Below, in pieces: positions 8,070-16,659 of a stretch of DNA of 64,000 nt (position 1 is the stretch's first letter; every line of letters begins with the position of its first letter). The position numbers were made by a program, and so were the translations under genes. The notes under the pieces are model-generated. The model was given only the letters and a program-made list of their open reading frames with translations, had not been told where the DNA came from and made no database searches. Source of the stretch: Dictyobacter formicarum (lineage in GTDB: Bacteria > Chloroflexota > Ktedonobacteria > Ktedonobacterales > Ktedonobacteraceae); contig NZ_BNJJ01000001.1 in assembly GCF_016587435.1 (NCBI RefSeq), positions 372,001-436,000 of the forward strand, read 5' to 3'.

Positions 8070-9536
8070 ATGAATTATTACCTTTTTTCGGTTGAAAATA
8101 GGGCCATTACTTCTCGCCATCTTTATCCTTTGAATGAAGAACTTACATTAAGTTTTCCTGGGGATCTATTCTTCCCCTTTGAAATTGATGATCATATATT
8201 TCTTTTACATAAGATGGAGAAATGCATTCTTCCTTACGAATTTATAGTGGTAAAAATGAATAGGGACCATGGAACATTTGTAGTAAAAGTATCAGTAATT
8301 TACCAACAAGCTATTCCACTTCCAGCAATCAACCTGCTTCTATCTGAGGACCAAACAAAAGGAGATTTTACACAAATCTCAAAGCGAGAAGTTAAAGCTA
8401 TGACTAGCCTGATGAGGATCCTCTCAAGCACAACAATTCTTTCTCCAGAACAAGCGGCATCAACATCTACTGCATCAAGGCAAATTGATCAAGCAGAGGA
8501 AGAGGACATTATATTTGATGAGAGGGAAGTGTTGGATTATGTTAAAGACTATATTCGTAACAAAGGTTACTATTTTGAAGATGAGGCACTTTATAACTAT
8601 CATATCTGTCTAAAAACACGACCATTTGTCATTCTAGCAGGCCTCTCTGGAACAGGCAAATCAAAATTAGCTCAACTCTACACCGAAGCATTGGGACAAC
8701 AACAACACTTTAAACGTTTATCAGTACGGCCTAACTGGAACGACGATCGTTATCTCTTAGGCTATCTCAACACGGTAACTGGAGAATACATTACAGAACC
8801 TGCGGTTGAGTTCATCATGGACGCGATGAAAGACCAAAGGAATCTTTATAGTCTTTGTCTCGATGAAATGAATCTAGCGCATGTAGAATATTATTTTTCG
8901 CAATTTCTCAGCGCCATGGAAGAAGATCAGCCAAAAGATAGGTGCATATCGCTACTTAGCAAACGGGCCCAGGCTCAATTAGAGCGAGAGAAAAAAGAAA
9001 ATATCTTCACTGAAATCTATTTGCCGGAGAACCTTCTTTTCACTGGCACAATTAACATTGATGAGACCACCCAACCAATCAGTGATAAGGTAATCGATCG
9101 CGCTAATACTATTGAATTCTTCAATGTCGACCTTGAAAAAATCCCAGAGCCCCGGGAAACAAGCGATCCACTGAGGGTTTCAGCAAAAGCCTGGCAAAGT
9201 TATCAAGTAAAAAAACCAGACACAAGTTATCAATCAACGATTATTGAGATCAATAAAATACTCAAACAAGCTGACATTGGCATTGGCTATCGTATTCTGC
9301 ATGAAATAGGGCTCTACATGGCCAATAACAATGGCCTGCTCGATACTCAAGTTGCCTTTGACCTTCAGGTTAAACAACGCATACTCCCCCGAGTTCGAGG
9401 CACAGAAAATATCGAGAAAATGCTCAATGAACTACTAGCTTTTAGCAAGAGTAACAAATTGACACGTACGGAACGAAGATTAACTGAAATGAAGAATAGG
9501 CTTAAACGTGATGGATACACAAGTTTCTGGCGTTAA
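8070..9536 (+). CDS. McrB-like AAA+ NTPase
   Basis: A 488-residue protein. Residues 1-145 form a domain I do not recognise, probably the target-recognition part. The AAA+ core has Walker A G-L-S-G-T-G-K-S at 191-198, Walker B L-C-L-D-E-M-N-L-A at about 262-270, and the McrB-type sensor stretch G-T-I-N-I-D-E-T-T followed by D-K-V-I-D-R-A at about 326-345. These are the hallmarks of the McrB branch, which uses GTP or ATP to translocate on modified DNA together with an McrC nuclease subunit. The next gene overlaps it by 26 bp and encodes a DUF2357/McrC-like nuclease, so they form a two-subunit restriction complex. The different N-terminal domain implies a DNA target different from that of E. coli McrBC. 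Confidence 0.88.
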   Translation: MNYYLFSVENRAITSRHLYPLNEELTLSFPGDLFFPFEIDDHIFLLHKMEKCILPYEFIVVKMNRDHGTFVVKVSVIYQQAIPLPAINLLLSEDQTKGDFTQISKREVKAMTSLMRILSSTTILSPEQAASTSTASRQIDQAEEEDIIFDEREVLDYVKDYIRNKGYYFEDEALYNYHICLKTRPFVILAGLSGTGKSKLAQLYTEALGQQQHFKRLSVRPNWNDDRYLLGYLNTVTGEYITEPAVEFIMDAMKDQRNLYSLCLDEMNLAHVEYYFSQFLSAMEEDQPKDRCISLLSKRAQAQLEREKKENIFTEIYLPENLLFTGTINIDETTQPISDKVIDRANTIEFFNVDLEKIPEPRETSDPLRVSAKAWQSYQVKKPDTSYQSTIIEINKILKQADIGIGYRILHEIGLYMANNNGLLDTQVAFDLQVKQRILPRVRGTENIEKMLNELLAFSKSNKLTRTERRLTEMKNRLKRDGYTSFWR

Positions 9537-11211
9537 TAACTGGCTGACAATCAATGGAAACCCCTTAAACTTTGAACAAGGGACAGAGAATCAAGCACTC
9601 GAGATTGGAGAATATCGAGAAAATACAATCAGGCTCACCTCTCACGGGCCTGATGATACCGTCATATTTATTGACGATCAGAAGTTAGAGACAGCCATCC
9701 GCGGAGTCTGGACATGGAATACTAAACATTATGCAGGACTCTACCAAATCTCCGTAAAAGCTTCGAATCATCCAGAGCACATTACTTTTATTAGAGTTTA
9801 TCCTCACAAGTTTACTCAGCACATCTATGAAAAAATGAAAAGTGATTTAAGTAAGATAGCTATTGACTTACTTTTTGAACTAAACTCACCCGCATTAGAA
9901 AAGGTGGATTATTCTCTACGTAGCGAAGAAACATCAGCGTTTCATGACTATAAGCAAATAAAATTAATTATCGAGCGTATGAAGGACATACTTTCTTGTA
10001 TCCGTCGAAAGCCCTATGCTACATTGCAAAGCCATAGCATACCACAACAATTGCAAGAAATATCTCATTTCTCAAGCGATGTAATGCCTCTGCCAGGAGC
10101 AAAAATAAACTTGCGACCAAATCAGACGGGACAAATACATCTACCACAACACTGGATGGTGCCAGTGAGCAATTTGAGTTATGATAATCATGAAAACCGC
10201 CTATTGAAGCTTTTTTTGCGCGATCAACTGGTGACTAAGCTTAACAATATACAAGAACGTGCCGAAAAAGAGCAAAAAAGAGCTGAAGATGTTTTTGCTC
10301 GCTATCATAATAAGGAAGACGAGGGGAAAGTTCAGAAGCTCAAACATGTCATCAGAGATTGCCAGACTATGAAGCAACGCTGTATTAGCTGGAGCAACGA
10401 GCGTTTTCTCGAGAAGGTTCAGGTTACAACTTTGGCGAGTCACGCAACGCAACCGCTACTCAAAAATCCACATTATAACCGTTTCTATCAGCTTTATTTG
10501 CAGTTCCAACAGCGCCTACAGACGACCATCAACACAGATAAATACATAACGGCCCTTGCTTTACATAGAGTCAGCACACTTTATGAAATGTGGAGTGTTT
10601 TTAACATTACCCAAATAATTATTGCTGAGCTACTAAAAGTCGGTTATCGAATGATCTCAAACACCACTTTTTATCAGGTTGAAAGAACATACTTTCAATT
10701 TGATGTACATCGAAACGAAGCAAGTATCATTCTAGCAAAAGAAGACAATCGCGTTGAATTCAAATACGAGCCGATCTACCCCAATCAATCAACTGTTATT
10801 AATCGTTCCGCGTTGGTAAACACAAACTATGGCAACAATCCTTTGACACCAGATATGGCAATCGAAGTCTACAAAAACGAAGTGCCTTTATATATACTAA
10901 TTTTTGACGCGAAATATCGCTGGAAAAAAGAGGCAAACGGAATTTACCCGAAGCAAGAAGATATGAACAAGATGAATACCTACTATAATAGTATTCAATA
11001 TAAAAAGTATAACACTACCTTGAGAAAATCTAGCCTAGAAGACGTTGTGAGTAGCGCATATATTTTTTTCCCAGGAAGCAAAATCCATACACAAAATAAA
11101 GGGAAAATTGGTGCTCTTCCTTTTACACCCAACATGGCAGAAAATCATTTAAAGGAAGTGAAAGAAAAATTAAAGGACCTACTTTATTATGCATACCTTC
11201 TCGACGAATAA
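9511..11211 (+). CDS. DUF2357 / McrC-like nuclease subunit
   Basis: About 566 residues. ATG 9511 is preferred over the adjacent GTG 9508. The N-terminal half is an all-beta DUF2357-type region, the middle (about 240-290) is a charged coiled coil, and the C-terminal part is a PD-(D/E)XK nuclease with P-D-M-A-I-E-V and then L-I-F-D-A-K-Y-R-W (about residues 445-470). The order D...D-A-K is the catalytic pattern of McrC-type nucleases. DUF2357 proteins are regularly encoded next to McrB-like AAA+ proteins, as here, where the genes overlap. Its job would be to bind the McrB-like ring and cut DNA after translocation. It ends the plus-strand defence run. A minus-strand gene faces it 31 bp downstream. 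Confidence 0.85.
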   Translation: MDTQVSGVNNWLTINGNPLNFEQGTENQALEIGEYRENTIRLTSHGPDDTVIFIDDQKLETAIRGVWTWNTKHYAGLYQISVKASNHPEHITFIRVYPHKFTQHIYEKMKSDLSKIAIDLLFELNSPALEKVDYSLRSEETSAFHDYKQIKLIIERMKDILSCIRRKPYATLQSHSIPQQLQEISHFSSDVMPLPGAKINLRPNQTGQIHLPQHWMVPVSNLSYDNHENRLLKLFLRDQLVTKLNNIQERAEKEQKRAEDVFARYHNKEDEGKVQKLKHVIRDCQTMKQRCISWSNERFLEKVQVTTLASHATQPLLKNPHYNRFYQLYLQFQQRLQTTINTDKYITALALHRVSTLYEMWSVFNITQIIIAELLKVGYRMISNTTFYQVERTYFQFDVHRNEASIILAKEDNRVEFKYEPIYPNQSTVINRSALVNTNYGNNPLTPDMAIEVYKNEVPLYILIFDAKYRWKKEANGIYPKQEDMNKMNTYYNSIQYKKYNTTLRKSSLEDVVSSAYIFFPGSKIHTQNKGKIGALPFTPNMAENHLKEVKEKLKDLLYYAYLLDE

Positions 11212-11241
11212 CATCAGCAGGTGCGTCTTTTTGTTAATTAT

Positions 11242-11514
11242 TTAGCCACTATTATTTGCCTTAGCCTTTTCCTGCCATTCGCGTTGAATGAAGACCGTGG
11301 TTGCAGCCAGGAGCATCCCCCCACCAACGACCAGTAAGAGGAACAATCCAGGGATGGTGTAGTCACTGAAAGGCGTACCTTGCAACCAGGCAACCGGCAG
11401 CCATCTATCAAAGTGAAACGCGTCAGTCAGAAGAGCGATACCACCATCAACGGCAGCCGATCCAATCAATACTTCTATGACGGAAAGTGTGATACGTATA
11501 CCTCTGTATTTCAA
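11242..11514 (-). CDS. Small two-pass membrane protein, TTG start
   Basis: A protein of about 90 residues. A longer reading from an ATG at 11577 has no ribosome site, but AAGGAG at 11522-11527 sits 7 nt before a TTG at 11514, which I take as the start. Two hydrophobic segments are visible: I-T-L-S-V-I-E-V-L-I-G-S-A-A-V-D near the N-terminus and G-L-F-L-L-L-V-V-G-G-G-M-L-L-A-A near the C-terminus. A basic tail follows. I do not recognise a named family. Similar small membrane proteins are common in actinobacteria and Chloroflexota. It stands alone, convergent with the defence operon. Confidence 0.65.
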   Translation of the reverse strand: MKYRGIRITLSVIEVLIGSAAVDGGIALLTDAFHFDRWLPVAWLQGTPFSDYTIPGLFLLLVVGGGMLLAATTVFIQREWQEKAKANNSG

Positions 11515-11577
11515 AGTGGTTCTCCTTTCTGCTTGAGGATTATGGCTCCATACATATGGCCCAGAATACGGTTCCAT

Positions 11578-12126
11578 GGTGAAGTGTAGTGCTTACCTCT
11601 CACTATACCCGCACAATGGATCAGTCAATTCTCACGGAAGGATCACATCCTAGGCTCGTTTGAAAATAGAGAGCGATGAGATTACAAGCCGTACTTTACC
11701 TTCATAGTAGGTGAAGCAAAAACCTTCCTCAACTCATTCTTCAGGATGGTTCAATTGAGCAGCATGCATAATGGCCTTGCGCTAATCGCGATGCGACCAG
11801 TTCCCTGACATGGGAAGCAGAGCCAACTGTGAGATAACGCGGTCCCTTCGGGGAGCGCATCCAGAGCGCCCAAGGCACCCGCAAGGATGTTTTGGGCGCT
11901 CGATCAAACGGCATTCGCGTCCTTCCGTGAACGTAAGGGGCAAATACAAGGCAGCGCCTGAGGTCAGCTTAACCGCCGAGACATATTGCCCAGATCAAAG
12001 CGACAGTTCGCACAAACCACTAAGCTCATCAGTAAAAGGGCAAAATTTTTTTGCATGGTACAGGTACAAAGAAAGCAAGAAACGTGACCTGTAGCTGCTA
12101 GCCTCCCGGTCGTGGTAGAATGTCCT
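11578..12126. other. Intergenic stretch with a strong inverted repeat
   Basis: About 550 bp with no gene I can support. A plus-strand reading frame at 11810-12094 has no ribosome site and no recognisable domain. The stretch contains a perfect 10-bp inverted repeat (GAGCGCCCAA at 11864-11873, its complement at 11892-11901) and a small GC-rich hairpin just before it (GGTCCC-TTCG-GGGA near 11851). It may hold a decayed mobile element or a structured RNA. Confidence 0.35.
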
Positions 12127-12519
12127 ATGTTTACACTTGAACAACTTAATGAGATACATGATCGCCTTGGCGCCATGGAGAGCTTCTCTCAGTACGTGCA
12201 AGCGCTTCAGGCGTTAGGTGTAGAAAAATATGATTCCTACCTCACTGACGGCCATTCCGAATTTTTCGGCAGGGATGGGCATAAGGTTGCCTCTCCTTCG
12301 GTCCACGACACGCTTTCCATTTGTAATAAAAGCGATAGTGAAAAAGTGCAAGCGCACCTCGACCTGCATAACCAGGGAAAGACAAGCTATCTGGAAATGT
12401 CTCAAGGACTAGCGGACAGCGGCATCGAAAAATGGACCGTGGATACGCATCGTATGACGTTTGCCTGTTACGATAAACAAGGGCGTCAATTGCTGATAGA
12501 AAACATAGACAGCAACTAA
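12127..12519 (+). CDS. DUF1398 family protein
   Basis: About 130 residues. The start at 12127 gives the usual DUF1398 N-terminus M-F-T-L-E-Q-L. A GTG at 12112 would add five residues, and neither has a clear ribosome site. The protein shows the family pattern: a helical N-terminus, then G-V-E-K-Y-D-S-Y-L-T-D-G-H-S-E-F, and a C-terminal S-G-I-E-K-W-T-V-D. DUF1398 members (YbcV-like) are small proteins found in phages and chromosomes with no established function. It has no operon partners. Confidence 0.75.
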   Translation: MFTLEQLNEIHDRLGAMESFSQYVQALQALGVEKYDSYLTDGHSEFFGRDGHKVASPSVHDTLSICNKSDSEKVQAHLDLHNQGKTSYLEMSQGLADSGIEKWTVDTHRMTFACYDKQGRQLLIENIDSN

Positions 12520-12650
12520 CCTGTCCGATGCTGCCAGATGAAAAGCGGTTACACGAAAGCTGTCAGAAGATGACTTGATGCCTGGGATACCTGCTCTCCT
12601 CAATTCCTACCATACCATTCTTTTTTCTAAGATGCCAACTGGCGCATCGT

Positions 12651-12689
12651 AGAGAAAGAACGACCCTGTGTGGGAGCAGTTCTTTCTCT
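12651..12689. terminator. Bidirectional hairpin terminator
   Basis: A perfect 11-bp inverted repeat (AGAGAAAGAAC at 12651-12661, complement at 12679-12689) with a 17-nt loop lies between the DUF1398 gene and the end of the long minus-strand block. It is placed to separate convergent transcription. A poly-T run is weak, so efficiency is uncertain. Confidence 0.5.
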
Positions 12690-12754
12690 ATTCAAACAGC
12701 AAAAGACTCATCTCCCCCTAATGTCGTCCACTCGTGCTCATAGCCACCACATCG

Positions 12755-13330
12755 TCAATTAGAGCGATCGCGCTGTGTAGTAATCGCATCGAACACACAG
12801 GAGGCCTGAGCCTTTGTGAGCAGGTCTTCAGGAAGTGGAAACTCCTGATGGATATGTAACACTTGCAGATGAAAGCGTCCGTAACTAAAAGGTGCCATGG
12901 CTTGCGCTCGTAACGCATCATGCAACGTTTTCCCAAAATGTGGAGGAAGCCGGAGTCCGCGCCGCGCCACAATGCGATCACTCGTCCCATCTACCAGTAC
13001 CACAAGAAGGGGGATATATTCACCAGGAGCAACCTCAGGAGGAACGACATGCATATATGCATTCCCAAACAGGTGCCAGTTATATGGGATATCTCCCCAC
13101 GATGAGAAACCATGAAAGTGGTAGCATAGAAACAGGATATGCTCTTGCACGAAAAGGGCCAGCTCTACCCGATTGTTCTGCACAGCGCTGATACGACTCT
13201 GTGAAATCTGCGATTCAGATAACACGAGTAGATGGTTTCCTTCTATATAGCTATAGAAATGGCCTTCCTTATCCTTCTGAATAAATGCAGGCCACGGAGC
13301 TCCAATCTGAAAAGGGTCATGATACGTCAT
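12755..13330 (-). CDS. Uncharacterised 191-residue protein
   Basis: The start at 13330 is chosen because AGGAGG (13340-13345) sits 9 nt upstream. The longer reading to 13381 would run through that site. I do not recognise the family. The sequence is rich in His, aromatic residues and beta-type stretches, with no signal peptide and no membrane segment. It is the last gene of the 12.7-30.2 kb minus-strand block. Its leader contains an 18-bp perfect hairpin (CAGGTTC-TGAG-GAACCTG, 13346-13363) that directly abuts the ribosome site, and a strong terminator-like hairpin further up, so its translation or transcription is probably regulated. Confidence 0.6.
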   Translation of the reverse strand: MTYHDPFQIGAPWPAFIQKDKEGHFYSYIEGNHLLVLSESQISQSRISAVQNNRVELALFVQEHILFLCYHFHGFSSWGDIPYNWHLFGNAYMHVVPPEVAPGEYIPLLVVLVDGTSDRIVARRGLRLPPHFGKTLHDALRAQAMAPFSYGRFHLQVLHIHQEFPLPEDLLTKAQASCVFDAITTQRDRSN

Positions 13331-13345
13331 TTTGCTTTTCCTCCT

Positions 13346-13363
13346 CAGGTTCCTCAGAACCTG
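13346..13363 (-). promoter_or_regulatory. Leader hairpin abutting the ribosome site
   Basis: On the transcribed minus strand a perfect 7-bp stem with a 4-nt loop (CAGGTTC-TGAG-GAACCTG) is followed at once by AGGAGG. One GGA lies at the loop edge and another in the ribosome site, about 10 nt apart, which is the spacing typical of CsrA targets. A csrA gene is encoded two genes upstream. This is a candidate CsrA site, by inference only. Confidence 0.4.
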
Positions 13364-13379
13364 TATCATTTCTATACAC

Positions 13380-13421
13380 AAAAAGGGTCTGCAAGGAGGA
13401 ATATCCTTGCAGACCCTTTTT
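13380..13421. terminator. Strong symmetric intrinsic terminator
   Basis: An 18-bp perfect inverted repeat with a 6-nt loop, including A5 on one side and T5 on the other, so it can terminate in both directions. It lies between the 64-residue-protein gene and the next gene, only 35 nt before the latter's ribosome site. Confidence 0.85.
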
Positions 13422-13441
13422 GTTCAGCTCTGTGACAACCG

Positions 13442-13636
13442 CTAGCGGGGGTCTTTGGAGCGGGGACGATAGATGTTCACGCCAGCTTTGATTTGCTCAT
13501 GTCCTGGTATGGAAACATTCCCATCTGTGCTAGCGATGGTGATTGATTTGCCACTTGCTGAGAAGCCGTATTCCTGGGTCAAATCAACGGTAATGATCAG
13601 TTTGTCGCCTTCAACATTCATGTCAATATTCTTCAC
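13442..13636 (-). CDS. Small 64-residue beta-rich protein next to csrA
   Basis: The start is a GTG at 13636, 6 nt after AAGGAG (13643-13648). A longer reading to 13690 lacks a ribosome site. The protein reads V-K-N-I-D-M-N-V-E-G-D-K-L, then I-T-V-D-L-T-Q-E-Y-G and S-G-K-S-I-T-I-A-S-T-D-G. This looks like a compact beta protein. I have seen similar short proteins annotated only as hypothetical in Chloroflexota and actinobacteria. It follows csrA by 65 bp. No function can be assigned. Confidence 0.65.
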   Translation of the reverse strand: MKNIDMNVEGDKLIITVDLTQEYGFSASGKSITIASTDGNVSIPGHEQIKAGVNIYRPRSKDPR

Positions 13637-13701
13637 TTTGTTCTCCTTTTTAACGTGATAGCAACTATAGCTCGTCAATATACCGCTCACTGGCCAAACA
13701 A

Positions 13702-13893
13702 TTACTCTGATGCATTCTGCGTATCCTGGCCTGGTTGTGTTTCAGTAGACAGGAGCTCTTCTCGGACAATCGAGACGTCGGGTGGCGCACTAATGCCAAG
13801 TTTGACTCGCTCCCCTTCGACACCAAGCACTGCTATCTTAATGAAGCCAGCAATCACCAGGATTTCGCCAACTTTTCGCCGCAACACCAACAT
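13702..13893 (-). CDS. csrA: CsrA carbon storage regulator
   Basis: A 63-residue protein. M-L-V-L-R-R-K-V-G-E-I-L-V-I at the N-terminus, V-L-G-V-E-G-E-R-V-K-L-G-I in the middle and S-A-P-P-D-V-S-I-V-R-E-E-L at the end match CsrA, including the C-terminal arginine used for RNA contact. CsrA binds GGA motifs in mRNA leaders and controls translation and stability. The start has AAGGAAG 9 nt upstream. Residues after about 50 are an acidic, Gln-rich tail slightly longer than usual. A csrA gene inside an accessory block, near genes with structured leaders, suggests local post-transcriptional control. Confidence 0.92.
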   Translation of the reverse strand: MLVLRRKVGEILVIAGFIKIAVLGVEGERVKLGISAPPDVSIVREELLSTETQPGQDTQNASE

Positions 13894-14049
13894 TTTTCTT
13901 CACTTCCTTCTTGTATGGCCACAGGCCACGCTCATTGGTGACAACATCCAGGATGACCCTCCAAACCGCGGCAATACATACTGCCTGCTTTCAATGGGCC
14001 TGTATAATCTCATGAACTTGATTGCTCCTCACCGCTCCGTCCTTTCTCT

Positions 14050-14655
14050 TTACCGTTCCTCCTGAACGATAAAGAGGCGCACCTGTAGCCCCATAGCTTC
14101 CTGGGGCTCCTCAAGATCCTGAGCGGTTAAAAACGTCATGCGTTTTGGTAGCTTGCTGGCATGAGCAAGTGCCAACGCTTTTTTCCTGGCAGCCTCGTAC
14201 GCCGCGGCATAATCAGGATGACCCAATCCATCATCTCCATAGGTTCCGACACATCGGATATAGGGGAACCAGGCCTCTTTTTGCTGGAGAATCGTTTTCA
14301 CCTCCTGGTAGGTACGCTCGACACCTGCAAAGTAGTAGACTGGCCGCTCGGGAGGAACAAGAATCACAACCGTTGGATCAAGGATCCGACCATCAGGCAG
14401 TGTATACCACCCATGCTCGTTAAGCACCACCTCGTCCTCAAGATCAACGACATACCAGCCCTCGACCAGTTTCCCGGCCGCCGAAAACGCCTCAGGCAAG
14501 TAGTGCACCATCATATCAATCACATTATCAAAACAGGTATTGGGATTCGCCCGCATGGCACGCGCGAATAAAAGCGAGAGATCAACGACCAGATCGTCTT
14601 GTCTGCGTTTTTCCTGGACACCCTTGCGGGCATCCTCTGAACGTAGATCGTTCAT
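14050..14655 (-). CDS. Uncharacterised 201-residue protein with Cys-His-Asp pattern
   Basis: The start at 14655 follows AAAGGAG (14663-14669). I do not recognise a family by name. It contains, in order, Cys41 in N-P-N-T-C-F-D-N, His81 in N-E-H-G-W-Y-T-L-P-D-G and Asp93 in R-I-L-D-P-T. The order Cys, His-x-W, D-G-x-[IV]-[IL]-D-P-T resembles transglutaminase-like and lasso-peptide-protease-like papain folds, so a protease or amide-transfer fold is possible. It has no signal peptide. The gene is preceded by an intrinsic-terminator-like hairpin only 5 nt before its ribosome site. Confidence 0.6.
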   Translation of the reverse strand: MNDLRSEDARKGVQEKRRQDDLVVDLSLLFARAMRANPNTCFDNVIDMMVHYLPEAFSAAGKLVEGWYVVDLEDEVVLNEHGWYTLPDGRILDPTVVILVPPERPVYYFAGVERTYQEVKTILQQKEAWFPYIRCVGTYGDDGLGHPDYAAAYEAARKKALALAHASKLPKRMTFLTAQDLEEPQEAMGLQVRLFIVQEER

Positions 14656-14674
14656 GATAGATCTCCTTTCATAC

Positions 14675-14714
14675 AAAAAGGACCCACCACGTTCTATGCA
14701 GAACATGGCAGGCC
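14675..14714 (-). terminator. Terminator-like hairpin in a gene leader (attenuator candidate)
   Basis: On the minus strand a 15-bp stem with G-U pairs and a 4-nt loop ends in TTTTT at 14679-14675. The ribosome site of the next gene begins 5 nt later, so there is no room for a promoter between them. Expression of that gene must come from read-through. Confidence 0.65.
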
Positions 14715-14973
14715 TTCTGACATGGATATATATAAAGTTCTAGAAAAAGCATCCCATGCTGAATGCAGAGCAGAACAACAGGCCTACAGCAATGCGTCAT
14801 CCTCACGATCATGCTGTTTGAGATGTCTTACACATACCGTCCCACTGGAGATGCTCCAGGAAAAAGAAGACGATATATCAACAGGTTGAGAGCATGCGTT
14901 TCTGCCATGAAGAGGGATAGAGCAATCGTGTAGGGAGGATGGGAGCCATTTCTCAGTGCAGTGGGGTGAAGCG

Positions 14974-16551
14974 TTAGCACTGCTGGCTGCGCAGGAGGTA
15001 TTCCATCGATCGCAAGATGACCCCTGCGACAACATCGGGCAGACGAAACAGGAGGCCGGGTAAGAGCACTTCATTCATATTAAAGGCATTTCTAATGCCC
15101 AGGCAAAAGTAGCCAGGATAGAGACGAGCCCGCCCCGCAACCCCTGGCGCTCGCTGGACTTCAGAGTCATAGTCAAGGTCAACGGCTCCCAGATAGGGAT
15201 GGTTAACACTCAACCCCATTTCCCGCAGCATATCAGCTTTGGGAGCATAACCAATCAGTGTGTAGAGCTCCTCATAGGGAAACCGCTGCACGACCCCATC
15301 TTCCTGTATCGCCACGGCCTGCCGTTGCTCACCATGCTCCAGGGACCAGTGCATGACATGCGAGACAATATGGCCGGTATCACGTGCTTCTTCAAATGCC
15401 GCGGCAACCTCTGGCAGATCTCCAGCCAGACGAAGCAACTGCATTTTCTCGGGGCTACGATACAGGCGCATCTTATGGCCATGATGCATCACTACCCTCC
15501 CAGGCTCAGCTAACGCTTCGTCAGGGTAATGGGTGAGAATCCGATAATCGATGTGCAATCCAGTACGGTTGAAGTGCTGAATCAGTTTGACCATTTCCAG
15601 CGTTGAGTTGGACAGACTGACAAAGAGCACCGTGCGTCCGTGATAGCGCCGCGCTTGCTCCCGCGTCCAGACCTGCTGCCAGCGGATGCCTGTTTCATGC
15701 GGCGCCACATCCGTGGTCATCACACCTGGCCGTGAGGGAGAAAGCGGTTCACCAACCCCAAGCGCATTGATCACAATGGGCGCCATGATCTCGTGGTGAC
15801 GGCCAGCTACATCTTCATAGCAGATGCGGTGCCCGACATCCCCTGGTTGCACCGCAAGAACGCGCGCTTTGATAACCGTCGGTAGTTTCTCACTACTTCC
15901 ACGCGCAATCATGTGCAACCATTCCATCACAGCATGACCCGCGCCCGGAGCAGCATCGAGTTGGTATTCCTCAAAGCGCAGCGGGAACGGGTTCGCTCTG
16001 GATGCTCCTCGCAGAAAATCCTGATTCCACACGCCACCACACTGGCCCGATTGATCGAGAAGCACGACATTGACGAATCCCACATCGAGCAGGGCTCGAG
16101 CTGCAAGAAGCCCGGCCGCACCGGCGCCAATAATCACAATGCGGGTTGTTAGTCCAACCTGGGCCGGAACCCTGAGACCCGCACGCGTGTAAGCCCCGGC
16201 CGCACCACGCCAGGTGACGCCACGTAATCCACATGCCTCACGATTGTTCTCCCAGCTTGCATCCACCTGGATATTCTCACGCCGGGTTCCCTGGTACTCA
16301 GGTTGAGGAACAGACAGGTGCGCGAGACTCTGACGCAAGAGCTGGCCCTGCGCCTGGAGCGAGGGAGAACGCAGGATCACATGCCCAAACAGCGTCCCAA
16401 GAAAATGAGAAGACTGATGCGCCAGGTAGCGCATGGTTGCGGTGCTGATCCCTTTATCAGCCAGCATCTGGGCAAGCAGATGTTCAAACAATGGTCCAAT
16501 GTGCGCATGATCGCGTTTTAAGATCGCTACAGCTGGAATATTCTCATTCAT
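14974..16551 (-). CDS. FAD-dependent flavoprotein monooxygenase-like protein
   Basis: About 525 residues from ATG 16551 (AAAGGA 8 nt upstream; ATG 16560 is the alternative). After a helical N-terminal region of about 135 residues there is a dinucleotide-binding motif I-V-I-I-G-A-G-A-A-G-L-L-A-A-R, then C-G-G-V-W-N, as in class B flavin monooxygenases and lysine/ornithine hydroxylase-like enzymes. A second nucleotide-binding region is degenerate (V-L-F-V-S-L-S-N-S-T). A C-terminal segment with Y-P-G-Y-F-C-L-G-I-R-N-A completes the FAD domain. The substrate cannot be inferred. The N-terminal extension is not typical of the family and may be a partner-binding domain. A terminator-like hairpin lies about 80 nt upstream. 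Confidence 0.7.
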   Translation of the reverse strand: MNENIPAVAILKRDHAHIGPLFEHLLAQMLADKGISTATMRYLAHQSSHFLGTLFGHVILRSPSLQAQGQLLRQSLAHLSVPQPEYQGTRRENIQVDASWENNREACGLRGVTWRGAAGAYTRAGLRVPAQVGLTTRIVIIGAGAAGLLAARALLDVGFVNVVLLDQSGQCGGVWNQDFLRGASRANPFPLRFEEYQLDAAPGAGHAVMEWLHMIARGSSEKLPTVIKARVLAVQPGDVGHRICYEDVAGRHHEIMAPIVINALGVGEPLSPSRPGVMTTDVAPHETGIRWQQVWTREQARRYHGRTVLFVSLSNSTLEMVKLIQHFNRTGLHIDYRILTHYPDEALAEPGRVVMHHGHKMRLYRSPEKMQLLRLAGDLPEVAAAFEEARDTGHIVSHVMHWSLEHGEQRQAVAIQEDGVVQRFPYEELYTLIGYAPKADMLREMGLSVNHPYLGAVDLDYDSEVQRAPGVAGRARLYPGYFCLGIRNAFNMNEVLLPGLLFRLPDVVAGVILRSMEYLLRSQQC

Positions 16552-16631
16552 AAGATCCATCCTTTCTCCGCCAGAAGGCGGTACGAGACTCCGATGCGAT
16601 AGCAACAGGAAATTTCTCTTCAAGTGGAAAG

Positions 16632-16659
16632 AAAAAAAGACAGCCCTGGAAGGCTGTCT
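16632..16659 (-). terminator. Intrinsic terminator upstream of the flavoprotein gene
   Basis: On the minus strand a perfect 8-bp stem (AGACAGCC / GGCTGTCT, loop 6 nt) is followed by T7 at 16638-16632. It lies after the DUF3150-like gene and about 70 nt before the flavoprotein ribosome site, so a promoter could fit after it. Confidence 0.8.

Noticed and set aside
11810..12094. A 94-codon plus-strand frame with a transposase-like flavour
   Set aside because: No ribosome site, no recognisable motif and poor codon-like composition, so I treat it as non-coding.
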